Positions 16,570 to 27,010 of a DNA stretch of 49,018 nt are shown here, piece after piece. Both the position numbers and the translations under genes were made by a program. Every line of letters starts with the position of its first letter. Position 1 is the first letter of the stretch. The notes beneath the pieces were generated by a model. It did not search any database and was not told the origin of the DNA. It saw only the letters and a program-made list of their open reading frames with translations. Origin of the DNA: Desulfotomaculum sp. (GTDB lineage: Bacteria > Bacillota > Desulfotomaculia > Desulfotomaculales > Desulfallaceae); contig JAENYQ010000017.1 of NCBI GenBank assembly GCA_016841675.1, positions 1 to 49,018 on the forward strand, written 5' to 3'.

Positions 16570-18330
16570 TTAAAACAGTCCCAGCACTTTGCCTGTTTCG
16601 GTATCGACATCGATACGCCGGTAGGCGGGGTCGGAACTGGTACCGGGCATCAGGCTGATGGAGCCGGTCATGGGGCAAAGGAACTTGGCGCCGGCGAAGA
16701 TGAGAACGTCGCGCACCGGCAGCACCCAACCCTTGGGCACACCCTTCTTGACGGGGTCGGCTGACAGGCTGAGGTGGGTCTTCACCATCATGGTGGCGAA
16801 ATCTTTATACGCGGGGTTGGATTCAAACATCTTGGCCTTGGCTTCTGCTTCCGCTGTCCAGCTAACGCCGTCAGCACCGTATACTTCTTTGGCGATAATT
16901 TCAACCCGCTGCCGCAGTGGCAGGTCCAGCGGGTAAAGGAACTTGAAGTTAACTTCGTCTTTACAGGCATCAATAACAGCATCGGCCAATTCCAGGGCAC
17001 CGTCGCCGCCCTTGGCCCAGTGTTCGGACAGGGCGCAGCGGGCACCGGCGGCCTCGGCAGCCCGGCGAACTACAGCGATTTCGTCCTTGGTGTCGGTATG
17101 GAATGCGTTGATGCAGACCACCGGGTTGATGCCGGCTTTACGGATGGTGTTAATGTGGTGCACCATGTTCTCGCAGCCTTTTTCAACCAGCCCGACGTTT
17201 TCCTTAATGTATTCTTCCGGCAGGGGACGACCGGCCACAACGGCAGGGCCGCCACCGTGCATCTTGAGGGCCCGGATGGTGGAAGTGAGCACGGACACGT
17301 TCGGGGTCAATCCGCTGAAGCGGCACTTAACGTTCCAGAACTTCTCAAATCCGATATCAGCAGCGAATCCGCTCTCAGTGATGTTGTAATCGAACATCTT
17401 GAGGGCGATGCGGTCGGCGATGATGGAGGACTGGCCGATGGCGATATTGGCGAACGGACCAGCGTGTACCAGCACGGGCTGGTATTCGGCGGTGCTCATC
17501 AGGGTGGGGTTAATGGCATTACGCATGAAGGCGGTCATGGCGCCGGCCACTTCTAAATCTTCAGTGGTTACGGGGTTACCCTTCTTATCGTAAGCCACAA
17601 TGATCTTGCCGATACGTTCCCGCATATCTTTCAGGTCGGTGGCAACGGCCAGGATGGCCATGATTTCCGAACTTACGGCAATACTAAAGCGGGACTGCAT
17701 CATATAGCCGTCCATTTTACCGCCGATGCCGATGACAATATTACGCAGGGCCTGGGCGCAGAAGTCGATAATCCAGTTAAACTGTACATTGGTGGGGTCG
17801 ACATCCAGACGACGCAGATTACGCTTGGCCAGTTCGGCGTCGTCGTAATTACGCTCGTGCTGCATCCGGGCGGTGAGGGCCACCATGCCCAGGTTGTGTG
17901 AATTCATTATGTCGTTCAGGTCACCGGTAAGACCAAGGGAAAACTCGGTCATCGGAATAGCCAGCGCGTTGCCGCCGCCAGCAGCGGTGCCCTTAATATT
18001 CATAGTGGGGCCACCGGAAGGTTGGCGAATGGCTGCGCCTACGTTCATGCCGCGCTTGCCCATACCTTCGGCCAAACCCATGGTGGTGGTGGTTTTACCT
18101 TCACCCAGCGGGGTGGGGGTAATAGCCGTAACGTTAATGTATTTGCCGTCCGGCTTGTCCTTGAGACGATCGATAATCTTAATGAAATCCAGCTTGCAAA
18201 TTCTACCCATGGGAATAATTTCGTCTTTTTGCAGCCCTAACTTTTCTGCCCATTCATAGGGCAGCGGCATATTTTTTTCCGCCTGTTCGGCTATTTCAAA
18301 GTCCTTCATTTTAGTTGCATCGTATGACAT
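16570..18330 (-). CDS. fhs: Formate-tetrahydrofolate ligase
   Basis: The 586-residue enzyme joins formate to tetrahydrofolate with ATP to give 10-formyl-tetrahydrofolate, the second step of the methyl branch of the Wood-Ljungdahl pathway and a source of one-carbon units. The ATP site TPLGEGKTT is at 73-81 and the family segments [19 protein letters not shown] (95-115) and HAGPFANIA are clear. It is somewhat longer than the usual 555-560 residues and its last 40 residues ([14 protein letters not shown]) diverge from the common MPGLPK form. GAGGAGAGG precedes the ATG. It forms a single-gene unit with a terminator behind it. In this type of anaerobe it may run in either direction. Confidence 0.97.
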   Translation of the reverse strand: MSYDATKMKDFEIAEQAEKNMPLPYEWAEKLGLQKDEIIPMGRICKLDFIKIIDRLKDKPDGKYINVTAITPTPLGEGKTTTTMGLAEGMGKRGMNVGAAIRQPSGGPTMNIKGTAAGGGNALAIPMTEFSLGLTGDLNDIMNSHNLGMVALTARMQHERNYDDAELAKRNLRRLDVDPTNVQFNWIIDFCAQALRNIVIGIGGKMDGYMMQSRFSIAVSSEIMAILAVATDLKDMRERIGKIIVAYDKKGNPVTTEDLEVAGAMTAFMRNAINPTLMSTAEYQPVLVHAGPFANIAIGQSSIIADRIALKMFDYNITESGFAADIGFEKFWNVKCRFSGLTPNVSVLTSTIRALKMHGGGPAVVAGRPLPEEYIKENVGLVEKGCENMVHHINTIRKAGINPVVCINAFHTDTKDEIAVVRRAAEAAGARCALSEHWAKGGDGALELADAVIDACKDEVNFKFLYPLDLPLRQRVEIIAKEVYGADGVSWTAEAEAKAKMFESNPAYKDFATMMVKTHLSLSADPVKKGVPKGWVLPVRDVLIFAGAKFLCPMTGSISLMPGTSSDPAYRRIDVDTETGKVLGLF

Positions 18331-18493
18331 TTAAATATCCTCTCCTCTTGGTATACTCTTTTTAAATACTTTTTTCAAAAAACGCCCCGTTTATCCCCCC
18401 TCAAAAACCCCCTTTACTACTGTTAGTATTCGTGCTTTGCCAAAATATATATTCTCCTTTAAATGTGTTTTTTTCCTGCATGGTTAAGAAAAT

Positions 18494-18895
18494 TTACGAG
18501 TGTTTAGCTTTTTCTGCCACCCGCTGCAAAAATTTTGCTGTGGGTACAATAAACCGTTCATGGGTTCCTTTCCCCACCTGTTCACGGTCATCAAAGGCCT
18601 CTACTGTAAACACCAGGCGCCGCCCGTCGATTTCCCGCAATTGGGAGCGGGCCTCAACGGAACCGTCTACCGGTGTTGCGGCTATATGTTCAACGTCCAC
18701 CCTGATACCCACTGTAGTATAGCCTTCCGGTAACAGCTGGTTAACAGAGCTTACGGCTGCCTTTTCCATTAAACCAATCATGGCCGGCGTAGCAAAAACG
18801 CTTACAGAACCGCTGCCGTAAGCCGTGGCGGTATTGCTGTCGTCTACTTTAACTTTAGCCGAACCACGCAAACCTGTTTTTAGATTAGCGGTCAT
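18494..18895 (-). CDS. Hotdog-fold thioesterase (FlK-like)
   Basis: A 133-residue single hotdog domain of the kind related to fluoroacetyl-CoA thioesterase. The segment VFATPAMIGLMEKAA and the histidine in DVEHIAATP occupy the positions of the Thr/Glu and His catalytic residues of FlK. In anaerobes these are usually general acyl-CoA thioesterases of unknown substrate. The ATG at 18895 has TGGAGG at 6 bases; the longer in-frame reading to 18931 has no such site. It stands alone between fhs and ndk. Confidence 0.85.
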   Translation of the reverse strand: MTANLKTGLRGSAKVKVDDSNTATAYGSGSVSVFATPAMIGLMEKAAVSSVNQLLPEGYTTVGIRVDVEHIAATPVDGSVEARSQLREIDGRRLVFTVEAFDDREQVGKGTHERFIVPTAKFLQRVAEKAKHS

Positions 18896-19005
18896 GGCCA
18901 ACCTCCAATTAAAACAACTTAAAAAAAACATTAAAGTTCGTTTAAATTCAATTTCTACATGTTGAATATTTTTTCCTGCAAATGAAGATATTAAAATAAA
19001 TTTTA

Positions 19006-19085
19006 GGGGTCAGGCCCTGCACAACTGCATAACCCGGAAATCTAATTAGATTATCGGGTTATGCAGTTATGCAGGGCCTGACCCC
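19006..19085. repeat. 80-bp near-perfect palindrome
   Basis: Arms of 30 bases (19006-19035 and 19056-19085) match with a single mismatch, and the centre contains its own palindrome AATCTAATTAGATT (19039-19052). The arm GGCCTGACCCCCTT recurs at 15011-15024. It lies just past the ndk stop codon, so the RNA hairpin could end that transcript, although no clear U-run follows. Confidence 0.85.
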
Positions 19086-19093
19086 CTTGATTT

Positions 19094-19543
19094 TTACTCG
19101 TACAACCAGCTATCCACTTCTTTATTGTAATCAATAACTTCTTCCGGAGCAAAGAACAGGGCTATTTCCCTGGCCGCACTTTCCGGTGAGTCCGAACCAT
19201 GTACTACGTTGCGGCCAACGTCCATGCCATAACTGCCTCTAATGGTTCCGGGTGCTGCTTTTAGCGGGTTGGTGGCACCCATCATATCCCGCGCTGTGCT
19301 CACCACATCTTTGCCTTCCAATACCATGGCCACCACCGGCCCCGAAGTAATAAAATCTACCAGCGGCTCAAAAAAAGGTTTGCCCTTGTGTTCTCCATAG
19401 TGTTTTTCGGCCAATTCCCGGGATATGCGCAGCATTTTCAGGGCTGCAATTTTAATCCCTCTTTTTTCAAACCGGGCGATGATTTCCCCCACCAAGTTTC
19501 TCTGTACCCCATCGGGCTTGACCATTACATATGTCCTATCCAA
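19094..19543 (-). CDS. ndk: Nucleoside diphosphate kinase
   Basis: A 149-residue enzyme that equalises nucleoside tri- and diphosphates. The active-site motif NVVHGSDS contains His115, which takes the phosphate. The start is a TTG at 19543 with GGAGG about 9 bases before it. It begins 13 bases after the end of ftsH and is probably co-transcribed with it. Confidence 0.97.
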   Translation of the reverse strand: MDRTYVMVKPDGVQRNLVGEIIARFEKRGIKIAALKMLRISRELAEKHYGEHKGKPFFEPLVDFITSGPVVAMVLEGKDVVSTARDMMGATNPLKAAPGTIRGSYGMDVGRNVVHGSDSPESAAREIALFFAPEEVIDYNKEVDSWLYE

Positions 19544-19556
19544 AAATGCATCCTCC

Positions 19557-21383
19557 TTACGATTTATCCAAGTTAATGCCTGAATCCCGCATCAGTTCGC
19601 CCAGTTCTTTGGCTTCAATGGTTTCCTTTTCCATCAGCTGGTGGGCTAACTTGTGCAGTACTTCCATGTGGTTGTTTAGCAGGTCCCACGCTCGTTTGTA
19701 GTTCTTCTCTACAATGTTCTTAACTTCCCGGTCAACGGAGCCTGCCACTTCCTCACCATAGTTGCGGTCCCGAGAAATATCCCGGCCCAAGAACACTTGT
19801 TCCTGCCTGTGACCCAGGGTCATGGGGCCAATTTCGTCGCTCATGCCGAACTCCATAATCATCTTGCGTACCAGTTCAGTGGACCGCTCCAGGTCGTTTT
19901 GAGCGCCGGTGCTGATTTCTTTTAACACCAGGGCCTCGGCTACCCGTCCGCCCAGCAGCATGGTCACCTGATCCAATAGCTGAGATCGGGTGGCAAAACG
20001 GCGGTCCTCCTTAGGCAGCAGCAATGTATAACCACCGGTCCGTCCGCGGGGAATAATAGACACCTTGTGTACCGGATCCGTATTGGGCAGCAGATATCCC
20101 ACCACCGCGTGACCGGCCTCGTGATACGAGACCAACTTTTTTTCCACTTCACTAATGACCCGGGATTTCTTCTCCGGTCCCGCAATCACTCGTTCTACGG
20201 AATCCTCCAGTTCAGCCTGACTAATCTCCTTCAAACTTCGTCTAGCGGCCAGCAGCGCCGCTTCATTAACCAGATTGGCCAGGTCGGCGCCGGTAAAACC
20301 GGGGGTACGGCGGGCCAACACATCCAAGTCAACGGCCTCCGCCAGAGGCTTGCCCCGGGAGTGGACCTTCAAAATTTCCTTACGGCCCAGGACATCGGGA
20401 ATGTCCACCACCACTTCCCGGTCGAACCGGCCCGGTCTTAGTAATGCCGGGTCCAGAATATCGGGTCGGTTGGTGGCGGCAATGATGATAATCCCTTCAT
20501 TGGATTCAAAACCGTCCATTTCCACCAGCAACTGGTTTAAGGTTTGTTCCCGTTCATCGTGTCCGCCGCCCAGCCCCGCTCCGCGCTGGCGCCCAACAGC
20601 GTCAATTTCGTCTACAAAGACTATGCAGGGTGCATTTTTCTTGGCCTGTTCAAAAAGATCCCGCACCCGGGAGGCTCCCACACCCACAAACATCTCCACG
20701 AAATCAGAGCCGCTGATACTGAAAAAAGGTACTCCCGCCTCCCCGGCCACAGCCCGGGCCAGCAGCGTTTTACCGGTACCAGGGGAACCGAATAACAGCA
20801 CCCCTTTGGGGATCCGGGCTCCTAATTCGGTAAACTTTTTAGGGCTTTTGAGAAACTCAACGATTTCCTCCAGTTCTTCCTTGACCTCATCGGCCCCGGC
20901 CACATCAGCAAAAGTAACTTTTTTCTTATCATCGGTATGTAGCCTGGCCCTGCTTTTACCAAAGGACATCACCCGGTTGCCCCCGCCCTGGGTCTGCTGC
21001 ATGAGGAAGAAAAACAGCAGTACTAATAGCAGGATTGGCAGCAAGGTGGTTAACAAACCGACCCACCAACCCGGCCGGGGTGGGTCTTCCACCTCGTAGG
21101 GCAAATTTTTGTCCAGAAGCTGGTTCTCCAACCGCTCAATGCTCGCAATTGTGCTGCGCAGCTGGAACTGGGTTCCATCCGGGCTCGTGCCGGTAATTAA
21201 AGTGGTAAATTCATTGGGCTGAAGTGTTACTTCCCGGATTTGACCCTGGTTTAAGGCTGTATAAAATCGATTAAACGACCATTCTTCGGGCTCCTGGGCC
21301 TTGGGGGAAGTGTACTTAATCAGGGCTATGGTAATAAGAACGATGAGCAGATAAATGCTCAGGTTCTTGACAACCTTGTTCAA
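19557..21383 (-). CDS. ftsH: ATP-dependent zinc metalloprotease FtsH
   Basis: A 608-residue membrane-bound AAA+ protease. Two N-terminal membrane segments (about 8-24 and 108-128) flank an outer domain; the Walker A motif GSPGTGKT is at 199-206, Walker B is IVFVDEIDA, and the zinc-binding HEAGH lies near residue 420. It degrades misfolded membrane proteins and unstable regulators. The start is TTG at 21383 with GAGGAG upstream. In most Firmicutes hpt comes between tilS and ftsH; here 303 bases of repeat-bearing DNA take its place. Confidence 0.97.
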   Translation of the reverse strand: MNKVVKNLSIYLLIVLITIALIKYTSPKAQEPEEWSFNRFYTALNQGQIREVTLQPNEFTTLITGTSPDGTQFQLRSTIASIERLENQLLDKNLPYEVEDPPRPGWWVGLLTTLLPILLLVLLFFFLMQQTQGGGNRVMSFGKSRARLHTDDKKKVTFADVAGADEVKEELEEIVEFLKSPKKFTELGARIPKGVLLFGSPGTGKTLLARAVAGEAGVPFFSISGSDFVEMFVGVGASRVRDLFEQAKKNAPCIVFVDEIDAVGRQRGAGLGGGHDEREQTLNQLLVEMDGFESNEGIIIIAATNRPDILDPALLRPGRFDREVVVDIPDVLGRKEILKVHSRGKPLAEAVDLDVLARRTPGFTGADLANLVNEAALLAARRSLKEISQAELEDSVERVIAGPEKKSRVISEVEKKLVSYHEAGHAVVGYLLPNTDPVHKVSIIPRGRTGGYTLLLPKEDRRFATRSQLLDQVTMLLGGRVAEALVLKEISTGAQNDLERSTELVRKMIMEFGMSDEIGPMTLGHRQEQVFLGRDISRDRNYGEEVAGSVDREVKNIVEKNYKRAWDLLNNHMEVLHKLAHQLMEKETIEAKELGELMRDSGINLDKS

Positions 21384-21419
21384 ACAAAGCCAACTCCTCT
21401 CAAAATTGACGGTTTAAAT

Positions 21420-21648
21420 TTCAGTAATCAAAAAGTCAGTAGTCAGAATTCAGTAGCGGCAAACCGAAATTACGACGACAAACTACAACAACCAACAGGT
21501 GCTCCTTCTGAAATAACTATAAGTGTTCAAAGGAAAGGGGACACACCTCTGCTTCCGGGTCAGGCTTTGGGGTCAAGGAATATCCCCATTGTATGTTTTT
21601 GACGGTTCTCTCATTCTGACTCCTGACTCCTGACTCCTGAGTATTTAC
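21420..21648. repeat. Heptad-repeat element (copy A), ftsH-tilS gap
   Basis: The left end (21420-21457) carries GTCAGTAGTCAGAATTCAG; the right end (21605-21648) carries three tandem copies of CTGACTC-like heptads and then GAGTATTTAC. The ends are inverted with respect to each other, like loose terminal inverted repeats. Between them at 21533-21550 is half of the GGGGACACACC palindrome family. Related elements are at 32761, 36361, 41250, 46841 and 48826. No gene is visible in this gap. Confidence 0.75.
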
Positions 21649-21686
21649 GTTATTATAACAAAAAATTTACGATATCAATGCTCATT

Positions 21687-23132
21687 TTAAAACGGATTGT
21701 ATCTTTGTATTAGCTTATCACAAAAACTTTCCCCGTAATCGTAAATAAATAAGTGTAGACAGGTAGTTGTATCTTCGGTAACTTTAAATTTTTGGCCGGG
21801 ACGAATACTGGTTACCCAAACGATGTCAGCCCCGGAAACCACCAGCGGCAGACAATTCCGTAGGCGGCGGGGTACCTTGTGGTCTATGAAAAACTTCTTC
21901 AATTTCATGCTGCCTTCAAGGCCCAGCGGTGCGAATCGGTCACCCTGCATCCGGCTGCGCACCAAAAGAGGCATAGCCAGACAGTCATAATCCAATAGTG
22001 CCTCATCAGGACCAATGGCCGCAGGGTCACCTGCCTGGGCTGCCGGCAGGATACGTGTTCCAATGGACAGGCCGACTTCTTGAACAGTCGTTATCCCGGG
22101 CACCTTAAGGCAATGTTGGTAGAACGGAACTTCCTTTTCCTGTCCGCTCAGTGTAAATTCCAACAAGTCATAATTCTTTTTACAAATTACACCTCTTGGA
22201 AGATCAATTTGTTGATAACCTCCTCCACCCTTTATTATTTCCATAATCTGCTCAATATGACCAAATTCAAGATCATCGTTACTGCCGCATATTTCTAACC
22301 AAGCCCGGCGTAAAACCCGGCGTAGCAGAGCACCCGGCTGAACCATCAATTTATCCCGGTCCAAAGCGACGCGGCTGCCGGTTGTACCGGTTCTGACCTG
22401 ATCAAATACCGCATCGGACTGTTTTTGCAGGTACTCGTCTTCCTCGCGGCAGATCACACCTAACTTATTCAATGCATCAGTCAGATTAGGATTATATTTT
22501 TTTTCCAACATAGGAATTAGCTCCAGTCTAATCCGGTTGCGCAGATACTTAGCCTTAAGGTTGCTGGAGTCCTGCCTGGTGGAAAGGTTGTGGAGGCGGC
22601 AGTAGGCTTCAATTTCCCATCTTCTTATATTGAGCAGGGGGCGGATATAAAACCTGTCCCGGACCGGCTGCATACCAGCCAGGCCACCGGGTCCGGCGCC
22701 CCGCAGCAAATGAAGCAGTATTGTTTCGGCCTGGTCGTCGGCGTGATGACCCAAAGCTACCCGGGCAGCACCGGTTTTCAAGGCCACCTCACTCAAGAAA
22801 TTATACCTTATTTCACGAGCGGCCGCCTGTGCGGAAAGGCCCATCCGGGCACTATACTCAGGTACATTCTTAGTTTCAATATAAGACTCCAGGTTCAGGC
22901 GACTGGCCAATTCTTCAACAAACTTGGCGTCGGATTCTGCTTCGGCACCTCTAAACCCGTGATTCAGGTGCGCCACTACCAGCTGAAAGAAAAACTGTTC
23001 CCGCAGTCGGCTGAGTACATGCAATAGCGCCACCGAGTCCGGCCCACCGGAAACGCCAACTACCACTGTCTCACCATCGGTGACCATGGCATATCTTTTA
23101 ATCTGTTTAGCCACCCGTTTGGCCAAAGGCAT
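21687..23132 (-). CDS. tilS: tRNA(Ile)-lysidine synthase
   Basis: The 481-residue enzyme modifies C34 of the tRNA(Ile) CAU anticodon to lysidine, so that it reads AUA. The PP-loop SGGPDS is at 28-33, followed by HLNHGFRG and a C-terminal TilS domain. I start it at the ATG at 23132, which gives the usual family length; the open frame continues upstream to 23273 but that part has no family similarity and no clear ribosome site. The site before 23132 (GTGGGTGA) is weak. It follows spoIIE, as in B. subtilis. Confidence 0.93.
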   Translation of the reverse strand: MPLAKRVAKQIKRYAMVTDGETVVVGVSGGPDSVALLHVLSRLREQFFFQLVVAHLNHGFRGAEAESDAKFVEELASRLNLESYIETKNVPEYSARMGLSAQAAAREIRYNFLSEVALKTGAARVALGHHADDQAETILLHLLRGAGPGGLAGMQPVRDRFYIRPLLNIRRWEIEAYCRLHNLSTRQDSSNLKAKYLRNRIRLELIPMLEKKYNPNLTDALNKLGVICREEDEYLQKQSDAVFDQVRTGTTGSRVALDRDKLMVQPGALLRRVLRRAWLEICGSNDDLEFGHIEQIMEIIKGGGGYQQIDLPRGVICKKNYDLLEFTLSGQEKEVPFYQHCLKVPGITTVQEVGLSIGTRILPAAQAGDPAAIGPDEALLDYDCLAMPLLVRSRMQGDRFAPLGLEGSMKLKKFFIDHKVPRRLRNCLPLVVSGADIVWVTSIRPGQKFKVTEDTTTCLHLFIYDYGESFCDKLIQRYNPF

Positions 23133-23287
23133 GGTTTCACCCACATTATTCCTGTTTTTTTTTACTTCAACACGAGAAAGAAAATATCCTTCTATCATTA
23201 TGTAGCCAGACAAGGAAAAATGGCCGAGATGGCCATTTAGGTTTAATTTTATCCAATACCACCGTAGAGACACCCCTTTTGTCCCGG

Positions 23288-25780
23288 TTATCCATGCCCT
23301 GCAGTATTATTTCGGACACCCGCAGGGGGTGTCCCTACACGAACTGCCAAAACAGTCATATCGTCATACACCTGTCTATTACCGCCACTGCGGGCTAACT
23401 TAACCAAGAGTTCAGCCACTTCCCCGGGAGGTAGATCAATTATTTCGCCCAGTACACCGGCCACCCAATCTTCATCCTCATCAGCTTCCCGATGAGCATC
23501 AATTATCCCGTCAGTAACCATAACCAATAAATCACCAACAGCCAATTTTTCATGCCGGGAAAAAGTATTTATTTCATTCACAATCCCCACCGGTAACGAA
23601 TGGGACCGAATAATCTCCACCCTATCCCCACGGACCCAAAAACCTGGGGCAGCCCCGATTTTAATTAATTCAACCTGACCTAAATAAAGGTTAATTTCCA
23701 GCATATCCAGGGTGGCGAAACTATCCTCAGGCTCTCGCTGCATCATCACCGAATTAACGGTGCGGATAGCAGGTTCACCACCATATCCGGCCTGGAGCAG
23801 CTGCTTAAGCAATTTAAGGGTCGCACCGCTTTCGGCAGCCGCTGCCGACCCGGAGCCCATACCGTCGCTAAGCATGATTATCAAACGTCCACCCGAGAGC
23901 TGCACCACAGTGTGCGTGTCGCCCGAAACAGCATTATGGCCCGCTGCCAACCGAGACAAGCCCAAAGATAGGCTATGTTTCAAATCGGGATAAAGCCGAA
24001 AACGGCAAAAATTTTCTCCGCCGGGACATATACAGTCCGTAAAGGCCGGCGCTAGATTTTGACCAGTCAAACGACTTAAAAGCGGTGAAACGTCATAAAG
24101 ACATTTTTTTAAGCCCCTGCAGGCGAGCATGGTCACTTCCACTTCACACCCTCTGGGGCTGGGATATAAAATCAGTTCGGACACCGGCAGATCGGCCTGT
24201 TTCAGTTCTCTTTTCAAGTGTTCGGTCCGCTTAATCCAATTATCCTTTTGGGCTTCGGCTTCTAGAACCAACTGCCCCACTACACCATTCATCCCACGCA
24301 GGTGACCGGATACTAGTTCCCTGCTGTCCCGCAGACAGTTTTCCCAACATTGCCTCATCCTGTGCAATCGATGCAGGCTGTTTATGCTCACAATCATTTC
24401 CCCGGAACGGGAACAGCGTTCGGCAAAGCTCTGGTCCAAATCAGACAGCTTTACTTTTTCATTACGCTTAACGATCTGACTTAAATAATCCAGAGTATTT
24501 TTAGTAATATCGGACTCTTTACCCCAGCATGCCCGCTGCAGCGGGCAGCCGGTGCAGACCGTTTCTCTTAGCTCCGCCACCAGGTTGCGCCGAATAATTT
24601 GATGATCCTCTGTTTCCCGGACCCCGCCGACATAGTTGTAAGTGCGCGAAATTTCTTCAAACATCCTGGTCCAACGCTTTAACCGGCCTGACGGGTTTGT
24701 TTCTTTAACCGGTTCATCGTCACCACCGGCAAGGTCCCATGGTTGTATCGTTGGCAGGTAGTTACGCAGCCCGTTCAAGAATACTCCCGGCAGCAGGAAA
24801 AATGCCAGCACCGCCACCGCAGATTCACCCAACACCCCCAGGATATCACGACCGCTGCCCAGATAAACCGTGAGCAGAATGCTGCCCATTAAGAAACCGG
24901 CCACCACCCCCGTCCGGCCCAGGACCCGGCAAACTCCGCCCAATAAACCAGCAAAGGCGGCTGCCCCGGCGGCCGCCGGTGAAATGGTATATACCAACCC
25001 GGGAAGCACCCCCATGACCGCTCCGGCGGAAGCTCCCAGACCCCCCCCCCCAATATAACCGGCTACCAGCACCACCAGCCCGGCCAGTATTCCACCCGGA
25101 CTGATATAATTCCATTGCAACTGCCCCGCTGCTGCCACCAGGCAGGAGAGCATTAAAACCATGCAAAACATGTCACCGGCAGCCACTTGTTCACGCCGGG
25201 CCACCTGGCCCAAACCTATCAGAGCTTTAAAAAAAGCCACCGCCAAAAGAGCACCAAAAGTTGATTCAAATAAAACCCGAATATACTCGTAATTACTTGG
25301 GGCGGTGAGGGCTACGTACCCGGTGCCCATTACAACCAGCACCGCAAACACCGCTCCCCCCAGCAGCAAACGTAAACCAGTCGCCTTTAAAGGCAGATAA
25401 AGAGCGGCTAGACCTACAAATGCCAATGCGGTCACCCGCATCATCAGTTCCCAACCATCGCTTAACAGGCACAACCCCATGGCTGCTCCAAGAAAAACCG
25501 GCCAGGCCCCACCCCGATAAGCAACAATTGCAGCCGCCACAAATGCCGGCCCAAAGGGAAACAACTCGCCCAATAGTACAGCTCGCCCCAATAGAAAACC
25601 GGCTAACAACATCACTGCCGCCCCGGCTAGATCCTTAATGCCAAAACGCAAAACACCTCTATAATTTGGAGACATTTTACGGCTATCCCCATACCCGCCT
25701 GCTGGAGAACCAAATTTTACCCGTTGTTCACCGTTATTATTTTCTCTCCGGTACTGGTAGGTGTCTACCCCGTCAAACAA
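23288..25780 (-). CDS. spoIIE: Stage II sporulation protein E, SigF-activating phosphatase
   Basis: The 830-residue membrane phosphatase dephosphorylates SpoIIAA in the forespore and so releases SigF, and it also acts at the polar septum. The N-terminal third has about ten membrane segments (about 45-330), a linker with Cys pairs follows, and the C-terminal PP2C-like domain shows LSDGMGSG and VTDGIIDA. A TTG at 25780 with AAGGGGTG 6 bases before it is the most likely start; an earlier in-frame TTG at 25816 has no site. The last 15 or so residues are encoded by a palindromic repeat that occurs elsewhere in the window, so the C-terminal tail is recent or variable. Confidence 0.95.
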   Translation of the reverse strand: MFDGVDTYQYRRENNNGEQRVKFGSPAGGYGDSRKMSPNYRGVLRFGIKDLAGAAVMLLAGFLLGRAVLLGELFPFGPAFVAAAIVAYRGGAWPVFLGAAMGLCLLSDGWELMMRVTALAFVGLAALYLPLKATGLRLLLGGAVFAVLVVMGTGYVALTAPSNYEYIRVLFESTFGALLAVAFFKALIGLGQVARREQVAAGDMFCMVLMLSCLVAAAGQLQWNYISPGGILAGLVVLVAGYIGGGGLGASAGAVMGVLPGLVYTISPAAAGAAAFAGLLGGVCRVLGRTGVVAGFLMGSILLTVYLGSGRDILGVLGESAVAVLAFFLLPGVFLNGLRNYLPTIQPWDLAGGDDEPVKETNPSGRLKRWTRMFEEISRTYNYVGGVRETEDHQIIRRNLVAELRETVCTGCPLQRACWGKESDITKNTLDYLSQIVKRNEKVKLSDLDQSFAERCSRSGEMIVSINSLHRLHRMRQCWENCLRDSRELVSGHLRGMNGVVGQLVLEAEAQKDNWIKRTEHLKRELKQADLPVSELILYPSPRGCEVEVTMLACRGLKKCLYDVSPLLSRLTGQNLAPAFTDCICPGGENFCRFRLYPDLKHSLSLGLSRLAAGHNAVSGDTHTVVQLSGGRLIIMLSDGMGSGSAAAAESGATLKLLKQLLQAGYGGEPAIRTVNSVMMQREPEDSFATLDMLEINLYLGQVELIKIGAAPGFWVRGDRVEIIRSHSLPVGIVNEINTFSRHEKLAVGDLLVMVTDGIIDAHREADEDEDWVAGVLGEIIDLPPGEVAELLVKLARSGGNRQVYDDMTVLAVRVGTPPAGVRNNTAGHG
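23306..23338. repeat. Palindromic repeat forming the 3' end of spoIIE
   Basis: A 33-base element with a GGACACCC/GGGTGTCC stem. It matches 35106-35138 at 28 of 33 positions; two of the differences compensate each other in the stem. Related hairpins are at 29795-29823 and, degraded, near 26832. Confidence 0.8.
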
Positions 25781-25847
25781 AAATTCCACCCCTTTGTACT
25801 TAGTGCAGCTAAACAAATATTATCAGCTAATGCACTAGCTACCACAC

Positions 25848-25853
25848 ATTATA
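25848..25853 (-). promoter_or_regulatory. Possible -10 element of spoIIE
   Basis: TATAAT on the minus strand about 70 bases before the chosen spoIIE start. No consensus -35 lies 17 or 21 bases upstream and no clear Spo0A box is seen, so this is weak. Confidence 0.3.
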
Positions 25854-25905
25854 GTACAAAAAAATGGAATTGTATTAACTTATTTGGTATTTTATAACAA
25901 TTAAA

Positions 25906-26784
25906 TTACGACAACTTTCTCACCTCGGCGGCAAGCCCATATAATATATCCGCTTCGCTGACCATTATCGAATCTACGCAAAGGGCCTGCAGCACCCGGT
26001 TGAGTATCCGTGCGCCGGCAGGGATAATGTCGGCCCGCTCCGGCTGCAAACCGGGTAGGATTTTTCTTTCTTCCAGGGTTAATTGATGCAGTTGTTGATC
26101 AAGCCTTAACACTGTCTCCCGGGCAAGGCGAAAACCATGTACTCGCAGGGGATCATACATACGCAAGCCTATAGTCATAGCCGCCATGGTGGTTACCGTT
26201 CCGCCCACACCTACCACCTCACCATACCCATCTCGACGTACAGCCAGCATCGCTTCTTCAATCACCATCCTGATCTGGCCTTGACCATAACCGCATTCGG
26301 TCATCCGCACCGCGCCGGCGTTAACGCTGCTACAAACAATAAGCCCATCCCTGGTCCAGGTAAATTCGGTACTTCCGCCGCCTATATCAACCACCACGGC
26401 GTTTGGCACATCGTTTAATCCACCCCTAACACCTAGATAGCTTAACCTGGCTTCATCTTCGCCGGACAGCACCCTTAGTGATTGGCCCGTGGCAGTGCGC
26501 ACCGACTGGATAAATTCTTCACAGTTGGCGGCATCCCGTACTGCACTGGTGGCCGCCAAAATAATTTTTTGCGCTCCCAGCGCATCCGCCCGGTTTAGGT
26601 ACTGTTCTAAAACTGCCAGAGTTTTTTCTATGGCCCCGGGTAAAAGCCGGCCTTGTGTAAAACCGTGTCCCAATCTGGTGGTCTTTAATTCCGCATGCAG
26701 CGGGACAACCTTTCCCAAATCATCCACATCCGCTACCAGCAGTCGAACAGAATTGCTGCCCACGTCAACGGCGGCTACAATCAT
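25906..26784 (-). CDS. Ppx/GppA family exopolyphosphatase/guanosine pentaphosphatase-like protein
   Basis: The 292-residue protein has the actin-like ATPase fold of the Ppx/GppA family: DVGSNSVRLLVADV at the N terminus, ATSAVRDA, DIGGGSTEF near 137-145 and GVGGT near 195. It corresponds to the short (about 300 residues) form common in Firmicutes and may hydrolyse polyphosphate or pppGpp. The ATG at 26784 is spaced 7 bases from GAGAGGGG; an in-frame GTG two codons upstream is too near that site. It sits between spoIIE and the S1-domain gene. Confidence 0.9.
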   Translation of the reverse strand: MIVAAVDVGSNSVRLLVADVDDLGKVVPLHAELKTTRLGHGFTQGRLLPGAIEKTLAVLEQYLNRADALGAQKIILAATSAVRDAANCEEFIQSVRTATGQSLRVLSGEDEARLSYLGVRGGLNDVPNAVVVDIGGGSTEFTWTRDGLIVCSSVNAGAVRMTECGYGQGQIRMVIEEAMLAVRRDGYGEVVGVGGTVTTMAAMTIGLRMYDPLRVHGFRLARETVLRLDQQLHQLTLEERKILPGLQPERADIIPAGARILNRVLQALCVDSIMVSEADILYGLAAEVRKLS

Positions 26785-26969
26785 GCGCACACCCCTCTCT
26801 TAAGAGTCAAAAGTCAAAGGTCATCCTGCGTCGCAGGGGCATCCCTTGCGGGCCCAAATTAATGATGCGAGGGTATTGGGTGAACCGGGCTCAGGAACGA
26901 CCTGCCATGGTAACAATAGTGCTTAAAAATAAATTTTCATCTTGCTGATGGTACGCACAAAAAACAAAA

Positions 26970-26989
26970 AGCATTCCGGTAGGAATGCT
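26970..26989 (-). terminator. Terminator after the S1-domain gene
   Basis: AGCATTCC against GGAATGCT with a 4-base loop, followed on the minus strand by TTTTGTTTTTTG. Confidence 0.88.
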
Positions 26990-27010
26990 TAATAAGCTTT
27001 TTTTCTACAT

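Noticed and set aside
16774-17556. 260-codon open frame on the plus strand
   Set aside because: It is the antisense shadow of fhs.
20275-21099. 274-codon open frame on the plus strand
   Set aside because: It is the antisense shadow of ftsH; the low-complexity Ser/Pro-rich product is typical of such shadows.
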